From Pseudomonas sp. PDM05 (GTDB lineage Bacteria > Pseudomonadota > Gammaproteobacteria > Pseudomonadales > Pseudomonadaceae), in the NCBI RefSeq assembly GCF_014851685.1, contig NZ_JACVAC010000006.1:186001-250000 (forward strand): a stretch of 64,000 nucleotides of DNA, written 5' to 3'. The position numbers and the translations under genes were made by a program. Below are positions 30,641-39,143 of the stretch, piece by piece. The notes beneath the pieces are model-generated. The model was not told the origin of the DNA, ran no database searches, and was given only the letters and a program-made list of their open reading frames with translations. The stretch's first letter is position 1, and every line of letters starts with the position of its first letter.

Positions 30641-31227
30641 GTGAAGAGCTCGCCCTGCAACTCGTCGAGCAACATCTGGATCGCATCCAGGCGCTGCTGC
30701 GGATCGTCGAGTTGCAGCAGGTCGATCTTGTCGGCCTCGGTGAACGGCAGTAGATAGGCCAACTGGTTGCCCAGGGCTTGCTGGCCGTCGGCGTGGGTGT
30801 CCATGTCCAGCGAGGCCACCATCGGATGCTCGGCCAGCGCCTGGAGCAACGCCAGCAGGTCGGCATCCTCCTCTTCCAGCGGCTGGTCCGGCGCCTCGTC
30901 CAGCCATTGCACCTCGGCCAGCAGCAACTGGTCCTTCTGCACCCCGGCATCAAGCACGCGGAAACGCCGCCCGCCTTCGACACGAATCCCCAGCAGGCCG
31001 TTGTCCTGTTGCTTGAAGTCGCGGATCAACGCTTCGCAGCCAATCAACGCGTAGCCATCCGGGGCCAGGCCCACTTCCTTGCCGTCGAGGATGCACACCA
31101 CGCCGAAGCTTTCGCCCTTTTTCATGCAGCGGCTGATCATGTCCAGATAGCGCGCCTCGAACAGTTGCAAGTCGAGGGTGCAGCCAGGGAACAACACGGT
31201 ATTGAGCGGAAACAGCGCCAGACTCAT
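30634..31227 (-). CDS. LON N-terminal (substrate-binding) domain protein
   Basis: A 197-residue stand-alone Lon substrate-binding-domain protein: LALFPLNTVLFPGCTLDLQLFEARYLDMISRC at the start and FGVVCILDGKEVGLAPDGYALIG. There is no ATPase or protease domain. These proteins (PA4010-like annotation family) have no settled function; a related domain is the substrate-binding part of cereblon and Lon. It follows lrgB by 21 bases and overlaps the convergent DedA-PAP2 gene by 7 bases. Confidence 0.85.
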   Translation of the reverse strand: MSLALFPLNTVLFPGCTLDLQLFEARYLDMISRCMKKGESFGVVCILDGKEVGLAPDGYALIGCEALIRDFKQQDNGLLGIRVEGGRRFRVLDAGVQKDQLLLAEVQWLDEAPDQPLEEEDADLLALLQALAEHPMVASLDMDTHADGQQALGNQLAYLLPFTEADKIDLLQLDDPQQRLDAIQMLLDELQGELFTQ

Positions 31228-31248
31228 AAAGGTTTCCTTAAACCCGGT

Positions 31249-31965
31249 TTAAACGATCACCGACACAGCCAGCGGCAGGAACACCGCCGTAGCCACGCCC
31301 ATCAGACTCATGGCCAGCGCCGCAAAGGCACCGCACTCTTCACTTTCCTGCAATGCCACCGAGGTGCCGACGGCGTGGGCAGTCATGCCCAGTGCCATGC
31401 CGCGCGCCTCGGGACTGTGCACCCCCAGGCGCGACAACAGCGCCGGGCCGACCATTGCGCCGACCACGCCGGTGATCAGCACAAACACCGCGGCCAAGGC
31501 CGCCACGCCGCCGATCTGCTCGGCCACCAGCATGGCAATCGGCGACGTCACCGACTTGGGCGCCATGGTCATCAGCATCATGTGCTCGGCGCCAAACCAC
31601 CAGCCCAGCAGCACACACAGGCCGGTGGCCAACACCCCGCCTATCACCAGCGTAGTAAAAATCGGCCAGAACAATTGACGAATGCGCCGCAGGTTCAGAT
31701 AAAGCGGCACCGCCAGCGCCACGGTCGCGGGGCCGAGCAAGGTGCCCATGATCTCGGTGCTCTTGCGGTACTCGGCGTAACTCAGGCCACAGGTGAGCAA
31801 GATGCCGATCACCAGCAGCATGGACACCAGCACCGGCTGCAGGAAGATCCAACGGGTTTTCTCGAAACCGGCCAGCACCAACTGATAGGCGCCGAGGGTA
31901 ATACCAATGCCGAACAAGGGGTGGTGAATCACTGCGGCCCACGCGCCGTGCCAGTCGAAGATCAT
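31249..31965 (-). CDS. lrgB: LrgB/CidB-family membrane protein
   Basis: A 238-residue polytopic protein of the LrgB family (GITLGAYQL, LLGPATVALAVPLY, MAPKSVTSPIAM, GMTAHAVGTSVAL). LrgAB/CidAB pairs are holin/antiholin-like modulators of murein hydrolase activity, and some export pyruvate or glycolate. The ATG at 31965 overlaps lrgA by 4 bases (ATGA). A longer in-frame reading to 32334 runs through lrgA and was rejected. Confidence 0.9.
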   Translation of the reverse strand: MIFDWHGAWAAVIHHPLFGIGITLGAYQLVLAGFEKTRWIFLQPVLVSMLLVIGILLTCGLSYAEYRKSTEIMGTLLGPATVALAVPLYLNLRRIRQLFWPIFTTLVIGGVLATGLCVLLGWWFGAEHMMLMTMAPKSVTSPIAMLVAEQIGGVAALAAVFVLITGVVGAMVGPALLSRLGVHSPEARGMALGMTAHAVGTSVALQESEECGAFAALAMSLMGVATAVFLPLAVSVIV

Positions 31966-32315
31966 TGATCCTTCTCCTTGCGCTTGACCATGCGCTGCAT
32001 CAGCACACCGACAAACCCCATGGCGATCACCAGCGACAGCACCAGCGCGCCGACGATGGCCCAGAAGTCCGCCGCGATGTCCTTGGCATAGACCATCACC
32101 CCCACCGCCGGCGGCACCAGCAGCAGCGGCAGATAACGCAGCAGGCTGCCGGCCGCCAGGCTCAGGGGCTCGCCGACTTCGCCAGTGCAGATCAGGAAGC
32201 CGAGCAGCAGCAGCAAGCCGATAATCGGCCCCGGCAATATCGGCAGCAGCAAATGGTTGATCGCCGTGCCGATCAATTGGAACAGCACCAGCCATGTCAG
32301 CCCACGTAACAGCAT
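31962..32315 (-). CDS. lrgA: LrgA/CidA-family holin-like protein
   Basis: A 117-residue protein with four hydrophobic helices and a charged C-terminus (MVKRKEKDQ). The family motif is LPGPIIGLLLLL, followed by YLPLLLVPPAVGVM. It is translationally coupled to lrgB. Confidence 0.9.
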   Translation of the reverse strand: MLLRGLTWLVLFQLIGTAINHLLLPILPGPIIGLLLLLGFLICTGEVGEPLSLAAGSLLRYLPLLLVPPAVGVMVYAKDIAADFWAIVGALVLSLVIAMGFVGVLMQRMVKRKEKDQ

Positions 32316-32475
32316 CCGTTCTCTCCCCCGTCAAAACCCGCCCGCATTATAAGCACGCCCGCCCTATGCTCCGGCATTCGCCAAAAGCATGGTGGGTTGA
32401 CCGAGCCTGTTGCCCATGATGATCTAAGATGGATTTCGCCTACCTATAAAAACCGATGAACCAAGGAGAGACGCA

Positions 32476-32931
32476 ATGCCCTATGTACCTGTAGCGCAGC
32501 TCAAAGATTATGTCGGCAAGGAACTGGGACGTTCCGAATGGCTCACCATCGACCAGGCGCGGATCAACCTGTTCGCAGAGGCCACCGGCGATCATCAGTT
32601 CATCCATGTCGACCCGGTCAAGGCCGCGCAAACCCCGTTTGGCAGCACGATTGCCCACGGTTTCCTGTCGCTGTCGCTGATGCCCAAGTTGATGGAAGAC
32701 ATCCTGATCATGCCCGAAGGCCTGAAAATGGCCGTCAATTATGGCCTGGACAGCGTGCGCTTTATCCAGCCGGTCAAGGTCAATTCCAAGGTGCGCCTGA
32801 ACGTGACGCTGACGGACGTCACCGAGAAAAAACCCGGCCAATGGCTGTTCAAGGCCACGGCGACCCTGGAAATCGAAGGCCAGGAAAAACCCGCTTACAT
32901 CGCCGAGTCGCTGTCACTCTGCTTCGTATAA
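32476..32931 (+). CDS. MaoC-family (R)-enoyl-CoA hydratase
   Basis: A 151-residue hot-dog-fold hydratase. The hydratase motif is seen in FAEATGDHQFIHVDPVKAAQTPFGSTIAHGFLSLSL, with the catalytic Asp and His in ATGDHQFIH. The substrate is probably a short or medium-chain enoyl-CoA. The gene is monocistronic, with AAGGAG upstream and a strong hairpin downstream. Confidence 0.9.
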   Translation: MPYVPVAQLKDYVGKELGRSEWLTIDQARINLFAEATGDHQFIHVDPVKAAQTPFGSTIAHGFLSLSLMPKLMEDILIMPEGLKMAVNYGLDSVRFIQPVKVNSKVRLNVTLTDVTEKKPGQWLFKATATLEIEGQEKPAYIAESLSLCFV

Positions 32932-32937
32932 GCCCGG

Positions 32938-32970
32938 CCCTGTGATGAGGCACTGAAACTCATCACAGGG
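32938..32970 (+). terminator. hairpin after the MaoC gene
   Basis: CCCTGTGATGAG and CTCATCACAGGG pair perfectly over 12 bp around a 9-base loop, 7 bases after the stop. The downstream TATGTAAATTTATG is AT-rich but not a pure T run. Confidence 0.65.
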
Positions 32971-33036
32971 TATGTAAATTTATGTATGAACCTCGCGGCT
33001 GCGGCATACTCGGCGCTCAATTATCCGGATCCCGCT

Positions 33037-34755
33037 ATGCGCCCACTTGCTCCCCTTGCCCTTGCCCTGTTGCTCACCGCTTGCGGAGACGGCGAATCGC
33101 TGTTGCCGCCCGATGCGCGCCTGCCCGATGGCGGCCGCTACCGGGGTGATGTGGTCAATGGTTTGCTGCAAGGCCAGGGCCGCGTCGACTACCCCAATGG
33201 CAGCTGGTACGCCGGCCAGTTCGACAACGGCCAGTGGCACGGCCTGGGTGAATGGCACGGCAGCAACGGCGAAGTCTACAAAGGCGAGTTCCAGCAAGGC
33301 CTGTTCGACGGCCAGGGCAGCCTGACCACGCCGGGCAGCAGCTATGTCGGTGGTTTCAAGCGTGGCCGACGCAACGGCGAAGGCACCCTCAAAGAGGGGC
33401 AGATGACCTATCGCGGCGAATTCAAGGATGACCAGTACTCCGGCCTCGGGCGCCTGGAGTTGGCCGATGGCAGCCAATACCAGGGCCAGTTCGCCCACGG
33501 TAAGCCCAATGGCGAAGGCCAGCGCAACGACGACAGCGGCAACCAGTTCAGCGGCCACTTCGTCGATGGTCAGCTCGAAGGCAATGGCACTTTCAATAGC
33601 GCCGACGGCGACATCTATGTGGGCCAGTTCAAACAAAACCAGCTCAACGGCAAGGGCCGTTATGAAAACGCCGACGGCGACGTGTGGATCGGCCAGTTCA
33701 AGGAAGGCGCGCTGAGTGGCAAAGGCGAGTTGATCGGCGTGGACGGCAGCCACTATGTCGGCCAGTTCAGCGATTGGCGCTTTACCGGCGAGGGCCGCCT
33801 GAACCTCACCGACGGCAGTTTCTATATCGGCGGCTTCGACAGCGACAACTACCAGGGCCGCGGCACTCTCGTGCTGACCGACGGCACCGTGCAAGCCGGC
33901 ACCTGGGTCAACGGCATGCGCGTGCGCGACGCCGACGGCAAACTGCTCCCCGACCCACTGGAAATCGGCGTACTGGCCCAAGGCCAATTGCTCGATGCCG
34001 CCCTCGCCGCCGTGCCCGCCTCCACCCCCGCCGTCGAGCTGTACACCCTGGTGCTGGCCGGCGATGGTAAACAAAGCGTGTTCCTGCGTGAGGCCGATTA
34101 CGTCAGCAACATGCTCGCCACCCGCTTCGGCGCGCGCGGGCAGATCCGCCTGGTCAACCACCGTGACCATATCGCCGACCGCCCCCTGGCCACCCGTGAA
34201 AGCCTGCGCCGCGCCGTGCAGACCCTGGCCGAACGCACCGGGCCGGAAGACCTGGTGTTTATCTACATGACCAGCCACGGTACCCATGAACACGAACTGG
34301 TGCTGGACCAGCCGCGCATGGAGCTGGCTGACTTGCCGGCCGACGAACTGGCCGCCGTGCTCGCACCGCTGAAAAACCGCGACAAGGTCATCGTGATTTC
34401 CGCGTGTTATTCCGGCGGGTTTATCCCGACGCTGAAGGATGAGCGTACCCTGATCATGACCGCCTCGCGCGCCGACCGGGTGTCCTTCGGTTGCTCCGAA
34501 GAAGCCGACTTCACCTATTTCGGCGACGCCCTCTTCGCCCAGGCCTTCAACCAGACCGACGACCTGCAGCAAGCCTTCAAACTGGCGCAACTGCATGTCA
34601 GCGAACGCGAACAGGCAGACAACTTCGAAGCTTCGGAACCGCAGATCTGGGCGCCGAAAGGCGTGATCGCCCACTGGCAGTTATTACGCAAACAGCAGGC
34701 ACGAAAGGCGCTGGAAAGCGTCTCAATGAATAGCAAGGAAGCCAAAGGCAACTAA
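33037..34755 (+). CDS. MORN-repeat lipoprotein with a C13/caspase-like peptidase domain
   Basis: A 572-residue exported lipoprotein: the signal ends in LLTAC (Cys16) with the ATG at 33037. Residues about 33-300 hold eleven to twelve MORN repeats of about 23 residues (consensus YxGQFxxGxxxGxGxxxxxDG), such as IYVGQFKQNQLNGKGRY. Residues about 335-550 form a C13/caspase-like cysteine peptidase: His414 in FIYMTSHGTHEHE and Cys457 in VIVISACYSGGF, followed by LIMTASRADRVSFGC. The C13 family includes legumain and the GPI transamidase catalytic subunit, with Asn-x or similar specificity. Location is presumably periplasmic or outer membrane. The substrate is unknown. The following gene lies 28 bases downstream. 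Confidence 0.88.
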   Translation: MRPLAPLALALLLTACGDGESLLPPDARLPDGGRYRGDVVNGLLQGQGRVDYPNGSWYAGQFDNGQWHGLGEWHGSNGEVYKGEFQQGLFDGQGSLTTPGSSYVGGFKRGRRNGEGTLKEGQMTYRGEFKDDQYSGLGRLELADGSQYQGQFAHGKPNGEGQRNDDSGNQFSGHFVDGQLEGNGTFNSADGDIYVGQFKQNQLNGKGRYENADGDVWIGQFKEGALSGKGELIGVDGSHYVGQFSDWRFTGEGRLNLTDGSFYIGGFDSDNYQGRGTLVLTDGTVQAGTWVNGMRVRDADGKLLPDPLEIGVLAQGQLLDAALAAVPASTPAVELYTLVLAGDGKQSVFLREADYVSNMLATRFGARGQIRLVNHRDHIADRPLATRESLRRAVQTLAERTGPEDLVFIYMTSHGTHEHELVLDQPRMELADLPADELAAVLAPLKNRDKVIVISACYSGGFIPTLKDERTLIMTASRADRVSFGCSEEADFTYFGDALFAQAFNQTDDLQQAFKLAQLHVSEREQADNFEASEPQIWAPKGVIAHWQLLRKQQARKALESVSMNSKEAKGN

Positions 34756-34783
34756 GCTGTAACGTGTAACAGGGGGAAACACC

Positions 34784-35425
34784 ATGTACCTGACGCCTCA
34801 ACATATCCTGCTGGCCGGAGCTACCGGCCTGACCGGCGAACACCTGTTGGATCGCCTGCTCAATGAACCCACCGTGACCCGCGTGCTGGCGCCCAGCCGC
34901 AAGCCACTGGCCGAACACCCGCACCTGGAAAACCCGGTGGGCGACCCGGCGGTGGTTTTGCCGCAATTGAGCGGGCGCGTGGACATTGCCTTCTGCTGCC
35001 TGGGCACCACCATCAAGAGCGCGGGCTCCGAAGAAGCGTTCCGCGCAGTTGACCTGGACCTGGTGGTGGCTTTCGCCAAGCGTGCACGGGAACTGGGCGC
35101 GCGCCACCTGATCGTGATCAGCGCGATTGGCGCCGACGCGAAATCCTCGATCTTCTACAACCGTGTCAAAGGCGAGATGGAGCAGGCGCTGAAAGCCCAA
35201 GGCTGGCCGCAGTTGACCATCGTGCGGCCCTCGCTGTTGCTGGGTGAACGCCTGGAACCGCGCCTGGCCGAACAACTGGCGGGGCCGTTGTCGCGGCTGA
35301 TTCCGGGCAAATACCGTGGTATTGAAGTATGCGAACTGGCCCGGGCGATGTGGCGCCTGGCGCTGGAAGAGCAGGATGGTGTGCGGGTGGTGGAGTCGGA
35401 TGAGTTGCGCAAACTCGGCAAGTGA
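34784..35425 (+). CDS. NAD(P)-binding Rossmann protein, HTATIP2/TIP30-like
   Basis: A 213-residue short-chain-like oxidoreductase with the nucleotide-binding loop [15 protein letters not shown], then [40 protein letters not shown] (YxxxK in YNRVK) and [13 protein letters not shown]. The family resembles TIP30 and NmrA-like epimerases; the substrate is not known. A strong AGGGGG ribosome site lies upstream. Confidence 0.85.
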   Translation: MYLTPQHILLAGATGLTGEHLLDRLLNEPTVTRVLAPSRKPLAEHPHLENPVGDPAVVLPQLSGRVDIAFCCLGTTIKSAGSEEAFRAVDLDLVVAFAKRARELGARHLIVISAIGADAKSSIFYNRVKGEMEQALKAQGWPQLTIVRPSLLLGERLEPRLAEQLAGPLSRLIPGKYRGIEVCELARAMWRLALEEQDGVRVVESDELRKLGK

Positions 35426-35443
35426 TTTCGCGGTGGCTGGGCG

Positions 35444-35528
35444 GGCCTCTTCGCGGGCAAGCCCGCTCCCACAGCGGATCAGGTTCACACCGTTCAAATG
35501 TGGGAGCGGGCTTGCCCGCGAAGAGGCC
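35444..35528. repeat. REPIN, GCGGGCTTGCCCGCGAA variant
   Basis: GGCCTCTTCGCGGGCAAGCC at the left and its inverse at the right, ending GAAGAGGCC: a perfect inverted repeat of about 29 bases per arm. Confidence 0.9.
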
Positions 35529-35548
35529 AGCACAGGCACCCACTTCTC

Positions 35549-35833
35549 TTAAAGACCGCCCGTGGCGTTGAAGCCAACCCCCAGCACCGTCAACACCGAC
35601 AGCGGCAACAACAGCGTGTCGAGCAACGCACTGGCCGGCAGATCCACGCCGGGATAACTCGGCGCTTGCGCGCCAAACCGATCCTTGGCGCAACAGCCGC
35701 CGTTCATGGCATACAGATCCAGGCGCGTGCCGGCATACACCACCGGCGCGCCGGGTTGCGCCGCATCCAACGTGCGCGCCGTGGCGCACCCCGTCAGGTG
35801 CAACGCGACAACCAACATCAGCGCCTTATTCAT
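35549..35833 (-). CDS. YceK/YidQ-family lipoprotein
   Basis: A 94-residue lipoprotein: [16 protein letters not shown] lipobox, then [15 protein letters not shown] and [17 protein letters not shown], the typical YceK/YidQ pattern (YxGTxxD...D.PxSxxxDTxxLP). The function is unknown. Its ATG overlaps the ubiX stop by 8 bases, so it is the third gene of mpl-ubiX-yceK. Confidence 0.85.
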   Translation of the reverse strand: MNKALMLVVALHLTGCATARTLDAAQPGAPVVYAGTRLDLYAMNGGCCAKDRFGAQAPSYPGVDLPASALLDTLLLPLSVLTVLGVGFNATGGL

Positions 35834-36455
35834 CGCTGCTCAGATGATGCTCACCCCATCGCGGCAGCATGTCCTGGGGAATGTTCAGCAGATTGAGGAT
35901 GCGCGCCACCACGAAATCCACCAGGTCATCGATGGTCTGTGGCTGGTGATAGAAACCCGGCGACGCGGGCAAGATGGTCACGCCCATGTTCGACAACTTG
36001 AGCATGTGCTCCAGGTGAATGCTCGAATATGGCGCCTCGCGCGGCACCAGGATCAACTGGCGACGTTCCTTCAAGGTCACGTCCGCCGCGCGCTCGATCA
36101 GGTTGTTGCACGCGCCCGTGGCAATCGCCGACAAGGTGCCGGTGGAACACGGCACCACCACCATCGCCGCCGGCGCGCCGGAGCCCGAGGCCACCGGCGA
36201 CATCCAGTCTTCCTTGCCGTAGACCTTGATCTGCCCCGCCGCCGCACCGGTGTACTCGGTGAGGAACGCCTGCATCATCTGCACCTTCGGCGGCAGCGCG
36301 ACGTCGGTCTCGGTCGCCATCACCAACTGCGCAGCCTTGGAGATCAGGAAGTGCACCTCACGGTCCTCGCGCACCAGGCAATCAAGCAAGCGCAAGCCGT
36401 AAGGCGCGCCGGAAGCACCGGTCATCGCCAGGGTGACGCGTTCCGGGCCACTCAT
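35826..36455 (-). CDS. ubiX: flavin prenyltransferase UbiX
   Basis: Makes prenylated FMN, the cofactor of the UbiD decarboxylase in ubiquinone synthesis. Motifs are [45 protein letters not shown], and [17 protein letters not shown]. The length is 209 residues. It overlaps mpl by 4 bases (ATGA). Confidence 0.96.
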   Translation of the reverse strand: MSGPERVTLAMTGASGAPYGLRLLDCLVREDREVHFLISKAAQLVMATETDVALPPKVQMMQAFLTEYTGAAAGQIKVYGKEDWMSPVASGSGAPAAMVVVPCSTGTLSAIATGACNNLIERAADVTLKERRQLILVPREAPYSSIHLEHMLKLSNMGVTILPASPGFYHQPQTIDDLVDFVVARILNLLNIPQDMLPRWGEHHLSSDE

Positions 36456-37801
36456 TTCAGGGCCTCGGCCAGTTTGCCGTGCAGGCCGCCGAAGCCGCCG
36501 TTGCTCATCACCACCACGTGGGTACCGGGCTTGGCTTGCTGTTTGACGTGTTCAATGATGCCTTCGATGGAATCGCAGACCGTCGACGGCACGGTGCACA
36601 ACGCAGCGATCGCCGGCAGGTCCCAACCGAGGTTGGCCGGCGCGTACCAGACGGCCTCGTCGGCATCGTTGACGCTTTCCGGCAGGCCATCGCGGTGCGC
36701 ACCAAGCTTCATGGAATTGGAGCGCGGCTCGACAATCGCGATGATCGGCGCATCGCCCACGCGTTTGCGCAGGCCGTCCAGGGTGGTGGCAATCGCCGTC
36801 GGGTGGTGGGCAAAGTCGTCGTAGATGGTAATCCCATTCACGTCGGCGACTTTTTCCATGCGCCGCTTCACGCTCTTGAATGCGCTCAACGCCGCAATGC
36901 CCATCGACGGCACCACGCCCACGTGCCGTGCGGCTGCCAGCGTGACCAGGGCGTTGGCAACGTTGTGCTGGCCGGTCATGTCCCACTCGACAACGCCCTG
37001 GGCCTGGCCTTCGAACAGCACTTCAAATCTGGAACCGTCTTCGCTGAGCAACTTGACCTGCCACTGCCCGCCCGCGCCGGTGGTTTGCACCGGGGTCCAG
37101 CAGCCCATTTCGATCACGCGCTGCAAGGCGGGCTCGGTGGTGGGGTGAATCACCAGGCCTTCGCTCGGGATGGTGCGCACCAAATGGTGGAATTGCCGCT
37201 CAATGGCTGGCAGATCCGGGAAGATGTCCGCGTGATCGAACTCAAGATTATTCAGGATCGCCGTGCGCGGGCGGTAGTGGACGAATTTGGAGCGTTTGTC
37301 GAAGAAGGCGCTGTCATATTCATCCGCTTCAATCACGAAGAACGGCGTATCGCCCAGGCGCGCCGACACCGAGAAGTTCTGGGGCACGCCGCCGATCAGG
37401 AACCCCGGGCTCATGCCGGCATGTTCCAGCACCCAGGCCAGCATGCTGCTGGTAGTGGTCTTGCCGTGAGTACCGGCGACTGCCAGCACCCAGCGACCTT
37501 GCAACACATGATCGGCCAGCCATTGCGGGCCCGACACATACGGCAAGCCTTTGTTGAGCACGTATTCGACCGCCGGGTTGCCACGGGACATGGCATTGCC
37601 GATCACCACCAGGTCCGGGACCGGGTCGAATTGCACCGGGTCGTAACCTTGGGTCAACTCAATGCCCTGGGCCTGCAGTTGCGTGCTCATGGGCGGGTAA
37701 ACGTTGGCATCGGAGCCTGTGACGTGATGGCCCAGTTCCTTGGCCAGAACCGCCATCGAGCCCATGAACGTGCCGCAAATACCGAGAATATGAATGTGCA
37801 T
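36452..37801 (-). CDS. mpl: UDP-N-acetylmuramate:L-Ala-gamma-D-Glu-meso-DAP ligase
   Basis: Murein-recycling ligase that attaches the recovered tripeptide to UDP-MurNAc. It is a Mur-ligase fold of 449 residues: [23 protein letters not shown] loop [27 protein letters not shown], and [15 protein letters not shown]. The ATG at 37801 gives the conserved [14 protein letters not shown] start. ldcA of the same recycling pathway is also in this window. Confidence 0.96.
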   Translation of the reverse strand: MHIHILGICGTFMGSMAVLAKELGHHVTGSDANVYPPMSTQLQAQGIELTQGYDPVQFDPVPDLVVIGNAMSRGNPAVEYVLNKGLPYVSGPQWLADHVLQGRWVLAVAGTHGKTTTSSMLAWVLEHAGMSPGFLIGGVPQNFSVSARLGDTPFFVIEADEYDSAFFDKRSKFVHYRPRTAILNNLEFDHADIFPDLPAIERQFHHLVRTIPSEGLVIHPTTEPALQRVIEMGCWTPVQTTGAGGQWQVKLLSEDGSRFEVLFEGQAQGVVEWDMTGQHNVANALVTLAAARHVGVVPSMGIAALSAFKSVKRRMEKVADVNGITIYDDFAHHPTAIATTLDGLRKRVGDAPIIAIVEPRSNSMKLGAHRDGLPESVNDADEAVWYAPANLGWDLPAIAALCTVPSTVCDSIEGIIEHVKQQAKPGTHVVVMSNGGFGGLHGKLAEALK

Positions 37802-37905
37802 AGTCGACCTCGTAAAACATCGAGGCAGGTTAGCGCAGGAGGGGGGAAATCGCACTCTTTATACGGGTAGGAGCGCAGCAGGCGCTCCCACCGGCGGCGA
37901 ACACT

Positions 37906-38958
37906 TCAGACCTTGGCTAGCGCCTGTTCTTCATTTTCACTTTGTTTGATGGCCGCGAACACGCGCAACTTTTCATACGACTCGGCCATCCGCTCAAAGC
38001 GCTTTTCAATCAGCTCGAGACGCCCCTTGGCATCGACTGGAGGTGTCATGCCAGGTTTATAGGGTTTGAAAATAATGCCGTTCTGACGAGTGGCCTTTTT
38101 AAGCTGCTGCTCTGATACATCGAGCAGTTTCTCCAGGTTACCCAGACGCCCAGGCTCATCTTTTGGCCAACTTTCATTTTTAGTGAACACACTCTTGGTA
38201 TCACCAAGAATGAACATCACCGTGGAAGCCATTCCTAACAGTTTGGTCTCGGCGTCCTCCAGTTGCGCGCCGAGGGTCGTTTCCGCTGGGGCAGGCGACT
38301 GCACTGCCTTGGGCGCGGTCGCGGCGCTCGGCAAAAACGGCGGCGGCAGCACGCCCGGAGCGTACGTCGCCTTGATCGACTCCCCGGCGGCCACGGAGCC
38401 AGCATAGGCTCCCACGTTGACCGGCGCACTGACGATGCCGGTAATGCCGGCACTGATAAAGGCATCCCGCGCAACCTGGCTGGCTTTGGGCGCCGAGGAA
38501 ATCACGCCGGCCTTGACCAGGCTGTCCGCATCGATAAGCCGCTTGGCCGCCTCGGCAACGCTGATTTTCGGCGTTTGCTTGGACAGGCTGGCCAACAGCA
38601 ACGCGTCATTTTGTTTGACCTTATTGGCATGAATCACCGCGCTCGCCACGTTCTGGAAGCGGTTGATCGGGGTCGGCAGCCCTGAACCGGACGGCTTGTT
38701 CGACGGCTTCGGCTTAGGGGGTGGTGACACGGTAGGCTTGGGAGGGACCTGTGGTTTTGGCGGCACGACCACGGGTGGCGCCGCCGACGACTTACTGCCG
38801 AACAACGAAAAAATGCCTTTGTCTTTTATACCGCGCTTGCTGCGCGCCAAAGGCTGTGCGGTGGTATCGCTGTTGCGCACCACCGTCGGCGCCGCAGGTT
38901 TATCGATAGTTGCCGACAGCTGGGGAATATACGCAAGCGTTGGAGTTGTAATTATCAT
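37906..38958 (-). CDS. orphan protein of unknown function, proline-rich N-terminal region
   Basis: A 350-residue protein that I do not recognise. It has a Ser/Thr/Pro-rich N-terminus without acidic residues in the first dozen positions (MIITTPTLAYIPQLSATI), a basic patch (ARSKRGIKDKG), and a proline-rich linker at about residues 62-95 (PPKPQVPPKPTVSPPPKPKP). Next come a helical segment, a glycine/alanine-rich hydrophobic stretch (AGITGIVSAPVNVGAYAGSVA) and a charged C-terminal coiled-coil-like part (LELIEKRFERMAESYEKL). There is no Sec signal. ATG 38958 was chosen over GTG 38967 on ribosome-site spacing. The upstream region is AT-rich and holds a palindrome. A secreted or surface-acting protein is only an inference. 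Confidence 0.6.
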   Translation of the reverse strand: MIITTPTLAYIPQLSATIDKPAAPTVVRNSDTTAQPLARSKRGIKDKGIFSLFGSKSSAAPPVVVPPKPQVPPKPTVSPPPKPKPSNKPSGSGLPTPINRFQNVASAVIHANKVKQNDALLLASLSKQTPKISVAEAAKRLIDADSLVKAGVISSAPKASQVARDAFISAGITGIVSAPVNVGAYAGSVAAGESIKATYAPGVLPPPFLPSAATAPKAVQSPAPAETTLGAQLEDAETKLLGMASTVMFILGDTKSVFTKNESWPKDEPGRLGNLEKLLDVSEQQLKKATRQNGIIFKPYKPGMTPPVDAKGRLELIEKRFERMAESYEKLRVFAAIKQSENEEQALAKV

Positions 38959-39038
38959 CGTGTTCACCCGAGTGATTTTTATTAAATGAAAACACCTTGA
39001 GCAGTTGCCCTAATTGAGTGAATAAATGGCATTGACCA

Positions 39039-39052
39039 GTTCCTATAGGAAC
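39039..39052. promoter_or_regulatory. perfect 14-bp palindrome upstream of the orphan gene
   Basis: GTTCCTATAGGAAC reads the same on both strands and is flanked by further symmetrical CC/GG. It lies about 80 bases upstream of the orphan gene start and about 90 bases past the eatR stop, in a position suited to an operator. Confidence 0.4.
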
Positions 39053-39143
39053 AGGCCAACTCAATGTGCGTGGAACTTCCCACTTAACAATAAAAAATCA
39101 ATTCAGCTGACCGTTGAAAAGAACACCCTCCTACAACTTTCAA

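Noticed and set aside
31249..32334. 361-codon frame that would make a longer LrgB
   Set aside because: The extra N-terminal part is the lrgA gene read in the wrong frame; the ATGA-coupled start at 31965 explains both proteins.
32980..34674. 564-codon minus-strand frame with a repetitive protein opposite the MORN gene
   Set aside because: Its repetition merely mirrors the MORN repeats on the other strand.
39036..39055. Resemblance of GTTCCTATAGGAAC to FRT recombination-site arms
   Set aside because: Lacks the 8-bp asymmetric core and the full 13-bp arms, and there is no sign of engineered sequence; treated as a natural palindrome.
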